DNA of 64,000 bases from Cordylochernes scorpioides (taxonomy: Eukaryota; Arthropoda; Arachnida; Pseudoscorpiones; Chernetidae), in NCBI GenBank assembly GCA_030710605.1, contig CP092880.1, positions 26,288,274 to 26,352,273 on the forward strand, written 5' to 3'. The position numbers and the translations under genes are program-made. This document shows, piece after piece, positions 53,946-64,000 of the stretch (the first letter of the stretch is position 1; each line of letters starts with the position of its first letter). Under the pieces are notes generated by a model, which saw nothing but the letters and a program-made list of their open reading frames with translations, was not told the origin of the DNA and ran no database searches.

Positions 53946-54590
53946 AAATAAATTAATAGTGTGTGACGTTTTGGTAATAGCGTTGTTACCATCACCAGAC
54001 AAAATAATCATAAAAAAATATCACAGCATTCTTAAATAGTACTGTTATCAAGTGTGTATCAGAAAATTATTTTCTTCTTATCTGCTATCTTGAACTTCGT
54101 TCTTGCCGGTCCCAAGCCCAGACGAAAAAGGAGGAGAGGGAGCAGTAACAAGCTCACTAAAAAACCTGGGCTCAGCTGGCCTGGCTTATAGTACACTGTT
54201 AGCTTGTAAAACTTGAGATCATGACTGGGTGAAGTAGTATGGGTCTGCCTTTGTCATTAAGACTGGGAGCACTACTCAGTGTCAGGCCGACTTAGCTCCA
54301 AAAGAAATTGCCACCTCTGACATTAGGAACAGACCCCATGTGCAGCCGCTCCTAACATGGAGTTCAAACGCTGCTCATCCTGTATCCCTGGATTAGGAGC
54401 CCTCACAGAGTAATATCATCCGGGCCAGCTGAGCCCAGGTTTTTTAGCGAGCTTGTTACTGCTCCCTCTCCTCCTTTTTCATCCTGGCTTGGGACCGGCA
54501 AAGGCCATCAGACAAAATAATATATTTTCTCATTTATTCTTTTGTCTGATGATGGATTTGGATTAGGTCTTATTTTCTTGTATTATAAAT
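53930..54590. repeat. Inverted-pair element, family ii, with SINE1 insertion
   Basis: Left motif on minus (about 53958-54003, cores changed to CTGGTGA and AAAA), right remnant at 54537-54560. SINE1 copies inserted between. Confidence 0.6.
54095..54508. repeat. Two SINE1 copies head-outward (plus then minus)
   Basis: 54095-54200 is the first 105 bp of SINE1 on plus. It joins directly a near-complete SINE1 on minus ending at 54508, making an imperfect palindrome. Confidence 0.78.
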
Positions 54591-54804
54591 CTTTTTTAGT
54601 TATGTTCCCATTTTTAATGTTGCATTGTTTTATAAACTTTTCAAAGAAACAGTGGAAGCTTTGGATTATTTTAGCAAAATAAGTTGTTTTTTTTTAAAGT
54701 AGTGACTCAGATATTGGAAACATTTTGGATGCATATCAGTGATGGGAATATCAGCCATTTGTACATAACATATTAACCATTTCATTTTATAATAAAAGGA
54801 TGGT

Positions 54805-55090
54805 CTAAACTGTTGGTTTTCAACCGCTACGATCTGGGTTCGATTCCCGCATTGGACACTTTTTTTTCTGATTAAAAAAAAAAAAAGCTCCAATTTCCCC
54901 CGATTCTTGCAAAAGTCCAACCCCACCAGTGAGTGCAAGTAACCAAACGGGGCTCTGGCACATTTGTATGTGCAAAGTTTAACTTCCTTTCACATTTGTA
55001 GACATGTGGTGCCCTTACAGTAAAAGCAGTCGTCAACTTCTATCCACCATGATTATTATGGCCTGTACCACGTGTACTAGGGATAAGCAA
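54805..55090 (+). repeat. SINE2, tRNA-derived (best head)
   Basis: The head shows a B box GGTTCGATTCC within CTGGGTTCGATTCCCGC at about 54834-54852. Body and tail as elsewhere. A pol III transcribed origin is inferred. Confidence 0.75.
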
Positions 55091-55094
55091 TAAT

Positions 55095-55575
55095 ATTAAC
55101 AAGTTCTTAGAAAAAATATATTCAAGAAGATAAAGACATAGGCTTTTTGTATAATTTTTCTAGGTCTTATTTGCCCAATATTAACTACCTCTTGAACCCC
55201 ACACTATAACAACACCACTTTGGGCCAGTATTTTTTGTCGTGTTTTTATAACCACAGTTGAAACAATTATAATATAAAACTATGGACTTGAGAATTATGA
55301 TGTTATAGCCAAATTACTGTCATAAACAGTTTTATTTTTTATTATTATCCCATTTTATAATAATACAAATGGAGACTTTAGGCTCCATGATAAGTAAAAA
55401 GAGCTGCTGTCATTAGTTGGCTCTCCAGGGGGCGCCACATGACAGACTTTACCCTCGGTTTCATAGTATAATATAATATTAAAACTCTTTTGTCTTGATT
55501 TTTAAATCCATATAAAATCAGAATAAAATACTACAAAAATTTGTTAGTGATAAAGCACAATTTGGATTATAGATT
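55095..55575. other. AT-rich stretch, nothing recognised
   Basis: No repeat of the window and no frame of interest seen, apart from a short 'ggattatagattatagc' word shared with family ii flanks. Confidence 0.4.
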
Positions 55576-55576
55576 A

Positions 55577-55915
55577 TAGCTGTAGAACGACATTTGAAAA
55601 TATCACGCATGTGTTTCTTTTGAACGAAAAATCTAAATTTATTTTAAGGAGAAATTACAATTATTTCTAACCTTAGGGATGAAGTATGAAGGAATGAATT
55701 GTGAAGAGTAATGATAAACGGAAAAATAAAAGTGTCCAGGGATGGGAAACGAACCCACAGTGTTCCGCTTACCGAGCAGATGCCATGTCCACTAGGCTAC
55801 CCTCATACTTCATCCCTAAGGTTAGAAATAATCGTTATTTCTCCTTAAAATAAATTTAGATTTTTCATTCAAAAGAAATACTTGCGTGATATTTTCAAAT
55901 GTCGTTCTACAATCA
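55577..55915. mobile_element. Inverted-repeat element with tRNA-like centre
   Basis: Arms of about 100 bp, TGTAGAACGACATTTGAAAA... and its complement, differ at a few sites. The unique centre holds a tRNA-like segment on minus. Target duplication was not resolved. Confidence 0.75.
55735..55803 (-). ncRNA. tRNA-like segment (probably SINE- or tRNA-derived)
   Basis: On minus: an A-box-like TAGCCTAGTGGACATGG, an anticodon-arm-like CTGCTCGGTAAGCGG, and a T arm GTGGGTTCGTTTCCCAT with B box. The acceptor stem does not close, so a working tRNA gene is unlikely. Confidence 0.5.
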
Positions 55916-55944
55916 TAGGCCGCATTATATTGTATAAAATAGAT

Positions 55945-56155
55945 TATAGCTACAAGGTAATAAGACCAATTCCAGAAAAATTAATAGTGTGTGACGTTTC
56001 AGTAACAGCGTTGTTACCCTCATCAGACAAAAGATTAAAATGATTTTATTCATTTAAAAAAAAAACATTTTATTCTTTTTTTTTTGAAGACGGTGACAAT
56101 GTTGTTACCAAAATGTCACGCACTATTAATTTATTTGGATTATGTCTTATTTTCT
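55945..56155. repeat. Inverted-pair element, family ii
   Basis: Left motif on minus is well kept (see next entry). Right motif (56094-56135) has lost its first core strand. Confidence 0.65.
55990..56029 (-). ncRNA. Hammerhead-like motif, family ii (consensus core)
   Basis: On minus: TGT, CTGATGA (56026 to 56020), a 6-bp stem II GTAACA/TGTTAC with loop ACGC, GAAA (56000 to 55997), C, GTC (55995 to 55993), ACA. All core bases match the consensus. Stem I is 3 bp and stem III minimal. Confidence 0.62.
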
Positions 56156-56187
56156 TGTAAAAATTTATTAGAAAACAACATTATGAT

Positions 56188-56475
56188 GTTGACAACCATA
56201 ATGATTGGGTGAAGTAGAATGCATCTGCCTTTATCATTAAGACTGGAAGCACTACTCAGTGGCAGGCCGACTTAGCTCCAATATGAAATGGCCGCCTCTG
56301 ACATGAGGAACAGATGCCATGTACAGCCGCTCCTAACATGGGGTACAGACTCATCCTGTATCCCTGGATCAGGAGCCCTTACAAGGTACTATCAACTGAG
56401 CCCAGGTTTTTTAGCGAGTTTGTTACTGCTTCCCCTTTTCATCCAGGTTTGGGACCAGCAAAGGCGGAAATAATA
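56188..56475 (-). repeat. SINE1
   Basis: Minus copy, with a short internal deletion and lacking the tail. Confidence 0.76.
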
Positions 56476-56752
56476 AGAAAGAAGACTATGATCATGAATG
56501 TTATGATGAATTTATAGATTTGAACCTCCCATGATAATCATTGATTTTGACCACTTATCAGATGGATTGCTCAAAGAATCTGAACCAACTACAATTTAAT
56601 ACAGATTTTAATTCAACAGAATGAAATATAAATCCCTTAGGTTTTGAATTAAATAAGCATGACTCTCTCACAGCAAGTTATTTGTAGGATAGCATCATAG
56701 CAATGCTAGTATTGAGGCATTAAGCCATAATTATTCCCCAAGTCCTGTTAAC
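56476..56752 (-). repeat. AT-rich dispersed repeats, inverted
   Basis: Match 30650-30800 and 24190-24240 in reverse. Confidence 0.55.
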
Positions 56753-57935
56753 AATATCGACTAGTGCGTTTCGTCTGGGGACCTGTTTGCACCGTCTGGC
56801 TGCCGGGAGGTGTTCTAGCACGTCCTGTCTCCGTAGGTGGCTTCGGCCTCTTCGACGTCGGCACGCAGCTGAGACTGGCGTGTATGAAAGGTGTCCAAGC
56901 TTCGCTTCGTGGAAGTCTCAACGCCTACTCTTGGCTCACTGATAGTGGGGCATGGTTAACTCCCCTTCCATCCGGGACATGGCTTCCACCTCGACGTCGT
57001 GGACTATTGAAGATATGGGAAGCATTCTCGGACTTCTTAGCGCTGGACCACCAGATAGCTCCAACACAACCGCTGAGGGACCTCGCCATAATCGGAGGAT
57101 GCAGGTTCCTCCGGCCACCTGACCTCCTAGCCGCTGCACAGTGGATGGGAGCACGTATCGATGGCCCTGTGTCACCGCTCACTCATCCGACCCGAAGCGC
57201 TCTTGCAGATGCCACAGCGTTGGCCAACTTCTGCAATAGGCTGATTGAAGAAAACCTCCTAGGGTCCCACCGGGCGGACAACCTAGGCGAAGCTGTGGTG
57301 CTGCTCGGAACGGTGACTCCGCTCATGCGCGTAACTACCCACACCATCCGCCGTACACTTGAGCGACCACGCCTGGCAACCCTGCCCATCGCCCAGCTTC
57401 TGTACCGTTTGCAAGACTTTGTCAACATTCTTTTCACCGTCGGCTGGCCATCGCTTCGACGTTGCGCCTTCTCAGGGCACAATGCCGACATTGCAGTATA
57501 ACTGGCCCTGCACGCTCTTCCCCATCCTGCACATCCGGCCTCTGCTCGAGAGACCTGTATCGCCTGTGGCTCTAGTGACCTGACATTGGCCCACCGCTAC
57601 TGGTCCTGCAGCTCCATCAGGCCCCTCATACGGGAGACCTTCAACATCATACAGCAACCACCCGACCTGCAGGGCTGGCTCTTCGGCCAAGGGCTGGATG
57701 ACGACGCCCTCGCCATCCTCGCGTCTGCCAAGTCATCCATACACAGTTTCTTTCTGAGTCTTGAGATGAGGGGAGAATCCCCTTACTGTCTGGAGGAGGA
57801 CTCTTTGTCATTGGGGGAATCTCCTGGACTTTACCTAACTGTATATAGTTTACTCTTTTATTTTTTCCCACTTTTTATGATTATCATATAATACCACCAT
57901 TGACTTGTGTACGATGTCAATAAAATATTTTAAAA
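56753..57935 (+). pseudogene. GC-rich LINE, C-terminal part of ORF2
   Basis: One frame runs from the 5' truncation through 57891 with a single TAA at 57499-57501. The start shows RPVSVGGFGLFDV, a post-RT segment common in LINEs. After the stop comes a zinc-like CIACGS...LAHRYWSC, then RPLIRETF and WLFGQGL. GC content is far above the neighbourhood, so insertion is recent or the donor is different. The 3' end is AATAAAATATTTTAAAATC. It differs from both other LINE families here. Clade uncertain. Confidence 0.75.
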
Positions 57936-57939
57936 TCTC

Positions 57940-58340
57940 AATCCCCTATCTCCCTCCTTCAATGTTTCTTCTACTGAGGGTGGACCACATGGTCTCTCCA
58001 TATCTCCCTCCTTCAATGTCTTCTTCTACTGAGGGTGGGCCACATGGTCTCTCCATATCTCCCTCCTTCAATGTCTTCTTCTACTGAGGGTGGGCCACAT
58101 GGTCTCTCCGTATCTCCCTCCTTCAATGTCTTCCTCTACTGAGGGTGGGCCACATTGTCTCTCCATATCTCCTTCCTTCAATATCTTCTTCAACTGAGGT
58201 TGGGCCACATGGTCTCTCCATATCTCCCTCCTTCAATGTCTTCCTCTACTGAGGGTGGGCCACATGGTCTCTCCATATCTCCTTCCTTCAATATATTCTT
58301 CTACTGAGGTTGGGCCACACGGTCTTTCCATATCTCATAT
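57940..58340. repeat. 55-bp minisatellite, inverted (about 7 units)
   Basis: The word ggtctctcc occurs at 57991 and 58046 (55-bp period) and onward. Complement of the array at 2500-2960. Confidence 0.92.
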
Positions 58341-60000
58341 AAACATAGGCATACTTATATCTATGTAAAAGTAAATTGCAGTAAAATTTGTATTTTAATT
58401 GGCAAAATCTAATGGAAAATCATTTTCTTCATAGATTTAATATCATCTCATGTGAATAAATCAGATGATTTCATATTCAAAATATTTTAAAATATATACC
58501 AAAGATCTTAAGAGAGAATATGGTTTTACGGGCTACTAACCAAAGTGTATGATTTTTTAGCTCCAAAAAAAAGGAGGGAACGTCCAGGACAAAAGATCTT
58601 AAGAACAGATTTGGTAGATATCTTTGAAGTAAACACTAATGTAGACATCCTAGAGGGAAATGACATTCCTGGAATAGACAAATTCTTATTATCCATGTAA
58701 AAAGAATAATATGGAGATATTTAAAACCATTTTTAATAATTCCTTTATTCTATTTAAAGGTTTGGTATAACAACAATGGCAATTTTTAGTAAAGAAAAGA
58801 TACAATTTTAACTATTAAAGTTAATCATATTTATATATCTTTTCCTCTAAATATAATTTAAAATTTGTCTAATCGAATTATTAGAGTTCAAAAATTTGTA
58901 TTTACTACAAAGGAACTTTTCATTCAAAGTACCAAGTTTTGTAAAATAAGAAAACATTGATAAATTATGAGATTATCTGTGATATTTTGTTGAAATTTAC
59001 TCATTTAGAAGATCTCAGATTCTTCACGACAACAAAACAAAAACATAAAGGAATATTTAAAAAGACGACGTAAAAATATACAATTTTAATCTATTAATCA
59101 TATTTTTTCTCTAAATACTGTATATATTTTTATATTTTTCCAAATCGAAATATTAGATCAAAAATATATTTATTTTTGCACAAATGAAATAAATTATTTA
59201 TTCAAAGTACCAAGTTTTAAAGAAAATATAATTGATAAATTATGAGATTATCTGTGATATTTTGTTGAATTTTACTTATTTGAAAGATCGGAATCTTCAC
59301 GACAACAAATCTAAAACACATGGAAATATTCAAGAAGAAAACGTGGAAGAATTCAGTACCATGGACAACAAAACTATTCATACAACAATCAAATATGGAG
59401 CCTGTATAATTCTCTCGATCTTAAAATCTACATGTTGATAATGATAATTATGATACCTCAAGTTGGAATCCTAAGAAATTCAGCAAGAAGCTCAATAGAT
59501 TATTATATGATAAAACAATAGAAAATAAAAGGTCAGGTGTTGGTATTAAAAATAATGAAGGCATATCCTAACCACGAGCTAATGTGATTTTTAGATGGCA
59601 GAGCGCCATCAGGTGGAACAATTTAACCTATTCCCTGATATTTGGCCAGCCCATTTTCTTGATAAATCAAAAGAAGCCATATTAATATATGGATATAAGA
59701 TCCCAAAAAGAATTTGCAAGTAAAAACAATCAACTTCAATTCAAGTTTAAATCAATGATGCAGAAGAATTTAGGTAGGATTTTATATCCGATATATCCAC
59801 ACAGAAGACATCTCAACTAAACCATACTCAACTTTACAGAAGTGAGACAACGTTTGTTCCCTGATCTTAATCATTTAACATTCTTACATCTACCAATTTT
59901 TCTATATAAATTTCATGAACTCTGTCGAATAATACACGTGTTTTAAAAATTCAAAACTATTATTGACGCGTATGATTCTTTTTAAAAATAAACAATTTCT
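58340..60000 (-). repeat. Composite repeat block D, inverted copy
   Basis: Reads as 700-2400 on minus, next to the same minisatellite. Includes the hairpin segment near 59600. Confidence 0.7.
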
Positions 60001-60160
60001 ACTGCCCTTACTGCAATGGAAAAAATCAATGGCAGGGTCTGGCTCATCAGTGATAAACCCATCCAGCGGTTTCGCCAGTTTGATCTACCATACCGCTGTT
60101 ATATTGCATTTTTTATCTTCCTTTTATAGTGATATTGATGCTAGACTCTTGGAATGGGTA
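60000..60160 (-). repeat. Module iv repeat, copy 9
   Basis: On minus: AGCGGT, CTGGC-GAAA, ACCGCT, CTGATGA-GCCAG, all intact. Confidence 0.6.
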
Positions 60161-60204
60161 TTTTAGATTATCTATGAACATAACCTTTAGTTATTTGTCT
60201 TAGT

Positions 60205-61190
60205 TGTGAAGTTTAAACTTTTAAATTCAAATTACCAAGAATATGGTAGAATAAAAAACTCACAAACCGCTTGAATGCCAAGGATAAAAAAGGGACTCGG
60301 TGACAATAGCAATCTGTTGAACATAAAGTCTGAATTCTAGGCTGCTGTGTGTAACAGATGTTCCAGATGGAGAGACCCACAGTGTGACTTCCCTGCGATC
60401 CGGCTCTACTAATGCCATTGTTGCAGGATCTAGATAGTTTCTATAAAGTACTGGGACATTGACAGTGAGTTGGGATTTAGTGCTTACACCCCTGTGGTGG
60501 CCACTGCGCGATTAGCCGCCCTAGACTATCCCGCTTTGGTCATTGGTCATTCCACGCTGGGAAGGGGGGTGGGGACCATACCACTTTAACGTTGTGTATT
60601 CACATAGCGTGGAATGATACTCAACTTCCCCTCCGATAGCTTGCTCGCTCCACTGACCTAGGACTAGGTACTGATTACTAGGCTGTTGGCTCTGGCGCAA
60701 AACTCCGACGGGAGGCCTCGCGTGTAGACGCAAGTCCGGCTTTCAGCGTTGTCGGTGTCCAGCAGTGCTGTTTTCAGTCTCTAGTCCACTCCATTCTACT
60801 TTGTTGTCAATAGAAACCCTACAGCGAGCTGTCGGAATTGGGAAGTTGGGGTCAGGGGTGTAGCAATACATGACGGAGTGAGATAGTATAGTATACATCT
60901 AACCCCCTCTGTGTTATGTATCTAGATATCACCTGGAGCCCTCACCATGTCTAGTTAACATTTAGGTAATTGTCTTTCTTTAAGACCCCTTCTTATGTCA
61001 CCGAGTCCCTTCTTTATAACTTGGTATTCATGCGGTAAATGCATTATCAACTTCTTTAGAAAAGAGTAAATAAATGTTACTCTATATATTTGGAGAGCTC
61101 TCATTATCTTAAAATAGAATATTTGTGACAACAATGAAGGAGGGTGCGACTACAGTAAATGAACATCTAATTATTTCTTCAAATGTATTT
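60205..61190 (-). repeat. Composite repeat block B, inverted copy
   Basis: Conserved core at 60345-60865. The ribozyme-bearing block between B and D in the other copies is deleted here. Confidence 0.72.
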
Positions 61191-61194
61191 CTCT

Positions 61195-61632
61195 TCTCTT
61201 ATTTCTTATTTTTATTCAATCATATTAATGTATCAAGATTGTAGAGTTGACAACAATCTTTTTTTAATTATACCAAATACACGTGGTACAAGCCAAAATA
61301 ATCATGGTGGGTAGAAGTTGGCGACTGCTTACAACCATCATGACTGGGTGAACTAGAATGTGTCTGTCTTTGTCATTAACACTGGGAGCACTACTCAGTG
61401 GCAGGCTGACTTAGCTCCAATATGAAATGGCCACCTCTGACATGAGGAACAGACGCCATGTAAAGCCGCTCTTAACATGGAGTACAGACTCATCTTGTAT
61501 CCCTGGATCGGGAGCCATTGCAGGGTACTATCAGCCGAGCCAGCTAAGCCCTGGTTTTTTTAATCGAATTTTGTTACCGCTACTCTCCCTCCTTTCTCAT
61601 CCGGGATTGGGACCAGAAAAGGCGGAGTTTCA
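61195..61632 (-). repeat. SINE1 with SINE2 tail insert
   Basis: Minus copy in the same relative place as at 15519 and 44513. Confidence 0.76.
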
Positions 61633-61639
61633 AATTCAT

Positions 61640-62040
61640 TTAAAGTGTAGGTCTGGCGGGACGGCAGCACTGGCTCCTTTTTTAGATAACGGGGCACTAT
61701 GGGAGATGGGATGGTCTGTGAGATAGAAATGTAGGGATCAGTAGTTGGCGATGAATGGGTCAGGGATATGACAAAGTAGAAGACAAAGTGTTTTTCCAGC
61801 ACATGCCACCATGTTGAAAAAGTGGTCAAGGACATGTTAAAAGCACTTAACTGGAATGTCCTATTGCACATACCCATAGACAATGTTCCATATAATTATC
61901 ATGACTTTCAACTGACAACTCATTGCCTGTCTGAACAGAACTTCCAATCTTATGAAGGTATCAACATTTGTGTCACATTGTGGATAGTCTCAAAAGATGA
62001 GTAATTCTTTTAATGCAGAATTATCAAAGATAGAGAATAT
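61640..62040 (-). repeat. Composite repeat block A, inverted
   Basis: Matches 15075-15515. Confidence 0.65.
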
Positions 62041-62049
62041 TGTAAGAAT

Positions 62050-62245
62050 ATTAACAGTAGCAATGCGTATCTTTATTCGTGTAAAGTGCAAGCTTTCGGA
62101 TCTTTATAATACTTCCACAGGTATAGCTATAATTTGAGGGAATCCTCATTCTCTCAGCTTATAGCTATGCCAGTAGAAGGATTATAAAGATCGGAACACT
62201 TGCACTTTGCGCGAATATGGAAACGCATTGCGCTACTGTTTATAT
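62050..62245. repeat. Palindromic element (atagctataag family)
   Basis: Two arms with 'aagctttcggatctttataat' and its complement. As 14896-15074. Confidence 0.65.
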
Positions 62246-62279
62246 TATTACTTTATACTTTATAACAATTTTATCTTCT

Positions 62280-62600
62280 AAGAGGATATTGTTGCTCCAT
62301 GGAAAGAGGGATGCCATTGCTCCGTTAGTCAGCCACATTTAAGAGTTCCTTGTAGGCTTTCACGGTTACTGTAGCGGCTCAGAGCTCACGACACCGTACT
62401 ACAGGGCAGTCTCTTACCTGTGCTGCTTCTCCAGCCCACCACATAGAGGAGAACTTCTAGGCAGGTGTAGATATTGTGACTTCCATGATAGAGGTACATG
62501 TAGATATCTGAAGGATTTTATTGGACACAACAACATTCATTTGCCAGAAAGAGAGCAAAGGGAATGGCTAGCAATGAAAAATGTGCTAAATAAAGAATAA
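62280..62600 (+). pseudogene. Small conserved coding repeat, copy 3 with Cys/His tail (unknown)
   Basis: Frame reads LTTPYYRAVSYLCCFS, then a cluster C-X2-C-X2-H-X4-C starting at 62466 (CRYCDFHDRGTC), then EREQREWLAMKN and a TAA at 62598-62600. An upstream in-frame TAA (62340-62342) interrupts the conserved HISEF region. Shared frame with 8755-8961 and 14690-14860 supports past translation. The cluster could bind zinc. Family not recognised. Confidence 0.55.
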
Positions 62601-63060
62601 TTTTATTATTATTTTCCAAAAATAAATCCCATTTTCAACTAAACCATACAATAAACCCAAAACAATACTTAAACCTACAAAAAGATGATACATTCCTGAC
62701 CTTTGAAGATTGAAGAGCTAGAATTCACACTAAAAAGGGGTCTAGACCAAAAGCAAACATCCTTAAAAGATTTCCTTAAAATATAATGTATTTTTTTTTT
62801 TCAAATAAAATAAGGGTTTTCTTCATATTCTGAAATTATTTGCTTACCCGCCACAATGCCTTTATTCACAAAGAAAAAATGGTATTAGAAATTTTTCTTT
62901 GCTAAAAAAGAATGTATTAATTCAATTTTATCCATCACTAAAAGTTAATCAAGGCACATTTTCGAAAACTTAGAGTTTAAAGGGTATCATTTTACATATT
63001 GATTGAATTGTTTTTGAAGATAATTTACTGGTTGAAAGTTGGTTTGTTCCCCGGTAGTAC
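62601..63060. repeat. AT-rich stretch and satellite flank
   Basis: The right part matches 43723-43960 inverted. The left part shows nothing. Confidence 0.5.
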
Positions 63061-64000
63061 AACCCTATAGGTAATCCGAAGATGCGGTAACGAAAGAGAG
63101 TGCAGTAGGTAGTCCTGAAACGCATTAAGGAGTAAGAGTGCAGTAAGAAATCCTAAAACGCAGTAAGGAGTAAGAGTGCAGTAGGTAATCCGAAGACGAG
63201 GTTAGAAGTGATAGTGCAGTTCGTAATCCTAAAACGCAGTAAGGAGTTAAAGTGCAGTAGGTAATCCTAAAACGCAGTAAGGAGTGAGAGTGCAGTAGGT
63301 AATCCTAAAACGCAGTAAGGAGTAAGAGTGCAGGAAGTAATCCTAAAAGGTAGTGAGGTGTAAGAGTTCAGGAAGAAATCCTGAAACGCAGTAAGGAGTA
63401 AGAAGGCAGGAAGTAATCCTAAAACGCAGTAAGGAGTTAAAGTGCAGTAGGTAATCCTAAAACGCAGTACGGAGTAAGAGTGCAGGAAGTAATCCTAAAA
63501 GGTAGTGAGGTGTAAGAGTTCAGGAAGAAATCCTGAAACGCAGTAAGGAGTAAGAAGGCATGAAGTAATCCTAAAACACAGTAAGGAGTTAGAGTGCAGT
63601 AGGTAATCCGAAGACGAGGTTAGAAGTGATAGTGCAGTAGGTAATCCTAAAAGGCAGTAAGGAGTTAAAGTGCAGTAGGTAATCCTAAAACGCAGTAAGG
63701 AGTGATAGTGCAGTAGGTAATCCTAAAACGCAGTAAGGAGTTAGAGTGCAGTAGGTAATCCTTAAACGCAGTAAGAAGTAAGATTGCAGTAGTTAATCCT
63801 AAAACGCAGCAAGGAGAAAGAGTGCAGTAGTTAATCCTAAAACGCAGTAAGGAGTTAGAGTGCAGTAGTTAATCCTAAAACGCAGCAAGGAGAAAGAGTG
63901 CAGTAGGTAATCCTAAAAGGCAGTAAGGAGTTAGAGTGCAGTACTTAATCCTAAAACGCAGCAAGAAGAAAAAGTGCAGTAGGCAATCCTAAAACGCAGT
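63060..64000 (-). repeat. 38-bp satellite array 4 (runs off window)
   Basis: About 25 units in inverted orientation. A block of about four units (including 'ggtagtgaggtgtaagagttc') recurs about 152 bp apart (63345 and 63495), a small higher-order repeat. Confidence 0.94.

Noticed and set aside
56288-56517. Peptide frames starting MAASDMRN or MATSDMRN (also 12786, 41636, 61427)
   Set aside because: They come from the antisense strand of SINE1 at many loci and end at random points.

Overview
Eukaryotic, AT-rich, repeat-saturated intergenic DNA, almost certainly from an invertebrate animal. A chelicerate or other arthropod is my best guess from the style of the Ty3/gypsy polyprotein, the pogo/Tigger remnants and the RNase H-bearing LINEs, but species cannot be read from the window. 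No intact host gene was found. Nearly everything is mobile DNA, its debris, or satellites. One 100-N assembly gap lies at 48646-48745.

Layout. 1-3.4 kb: a composite non-coding repeat ending in a 55-bp minisatellite, then a LINE end. 3.7-6.7 kb: a decayed LTR element. 6.7-9.6 kb: a deleted Tigger transposon, small pogo-like MITEs, and a LINE endonuclease scrap. 9.9-15.9 kb: SINEs, palindromic ribozyme-like repeats and a LINE, all repeated in inverted order at 48.7-55.1 kb. 15.9-20.5 kb: a second copy of the composite repeat. 21.0-23.6 kb: a DNA transposon with CAC...GTG ends and TTA target duplication, carrying a broken gene of a multicopy protein family. 24.5-30.5 kb: a Helitron-like element split by a young, nearly complete gypsy retrotransposon. 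31-32.5 and 41.9-43.7 kb: 38-bp satellite arrays. 32.9-35.2 and 43.7-48.6 kb: further composite copies. 36.4-39 kb: a LINE with RT and RNase H domains. 56.8-57.9 kb: a GC-rich LINE end. 58-64 kb: the composite repeat again, inverted, ending in another 38-bp array that runs off the window.

Most notable. (1) Hammerhead-ribozyme-like motifs: a 52-nt type I form in four copies (84, 17049, 34018, 46078) and a second family (CTGATGA, 4-7 bp stem II, GAAA, usually followed by C and GTC or a variant) usually found as inverted pairs. A third dispersed repeat has the same core strands in a non-canonical order, with stem II kept by compensatory changes. (2) The CACTA-like transposon at 20989-23609. Its ends are supported by long terminal inverted repeats, a TTA duplication and related uninterrupted copies of the target repeat elsewhere in the window. 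(3) A gypsy element whose only visible coding lesion is one extra A in a seven-A run.

The parts form layers rather than pathways: autonomous elements (gypsy, LINEs), their likely parasites (a SINE sharing the LINE 3' tail, MITEs sharing pogo-type ends), and satellites amplified at a fixed point inside one SINE. Coordinates of dispersed repeats are approximate (about +/-10-30 bp) unless exact ends are described.
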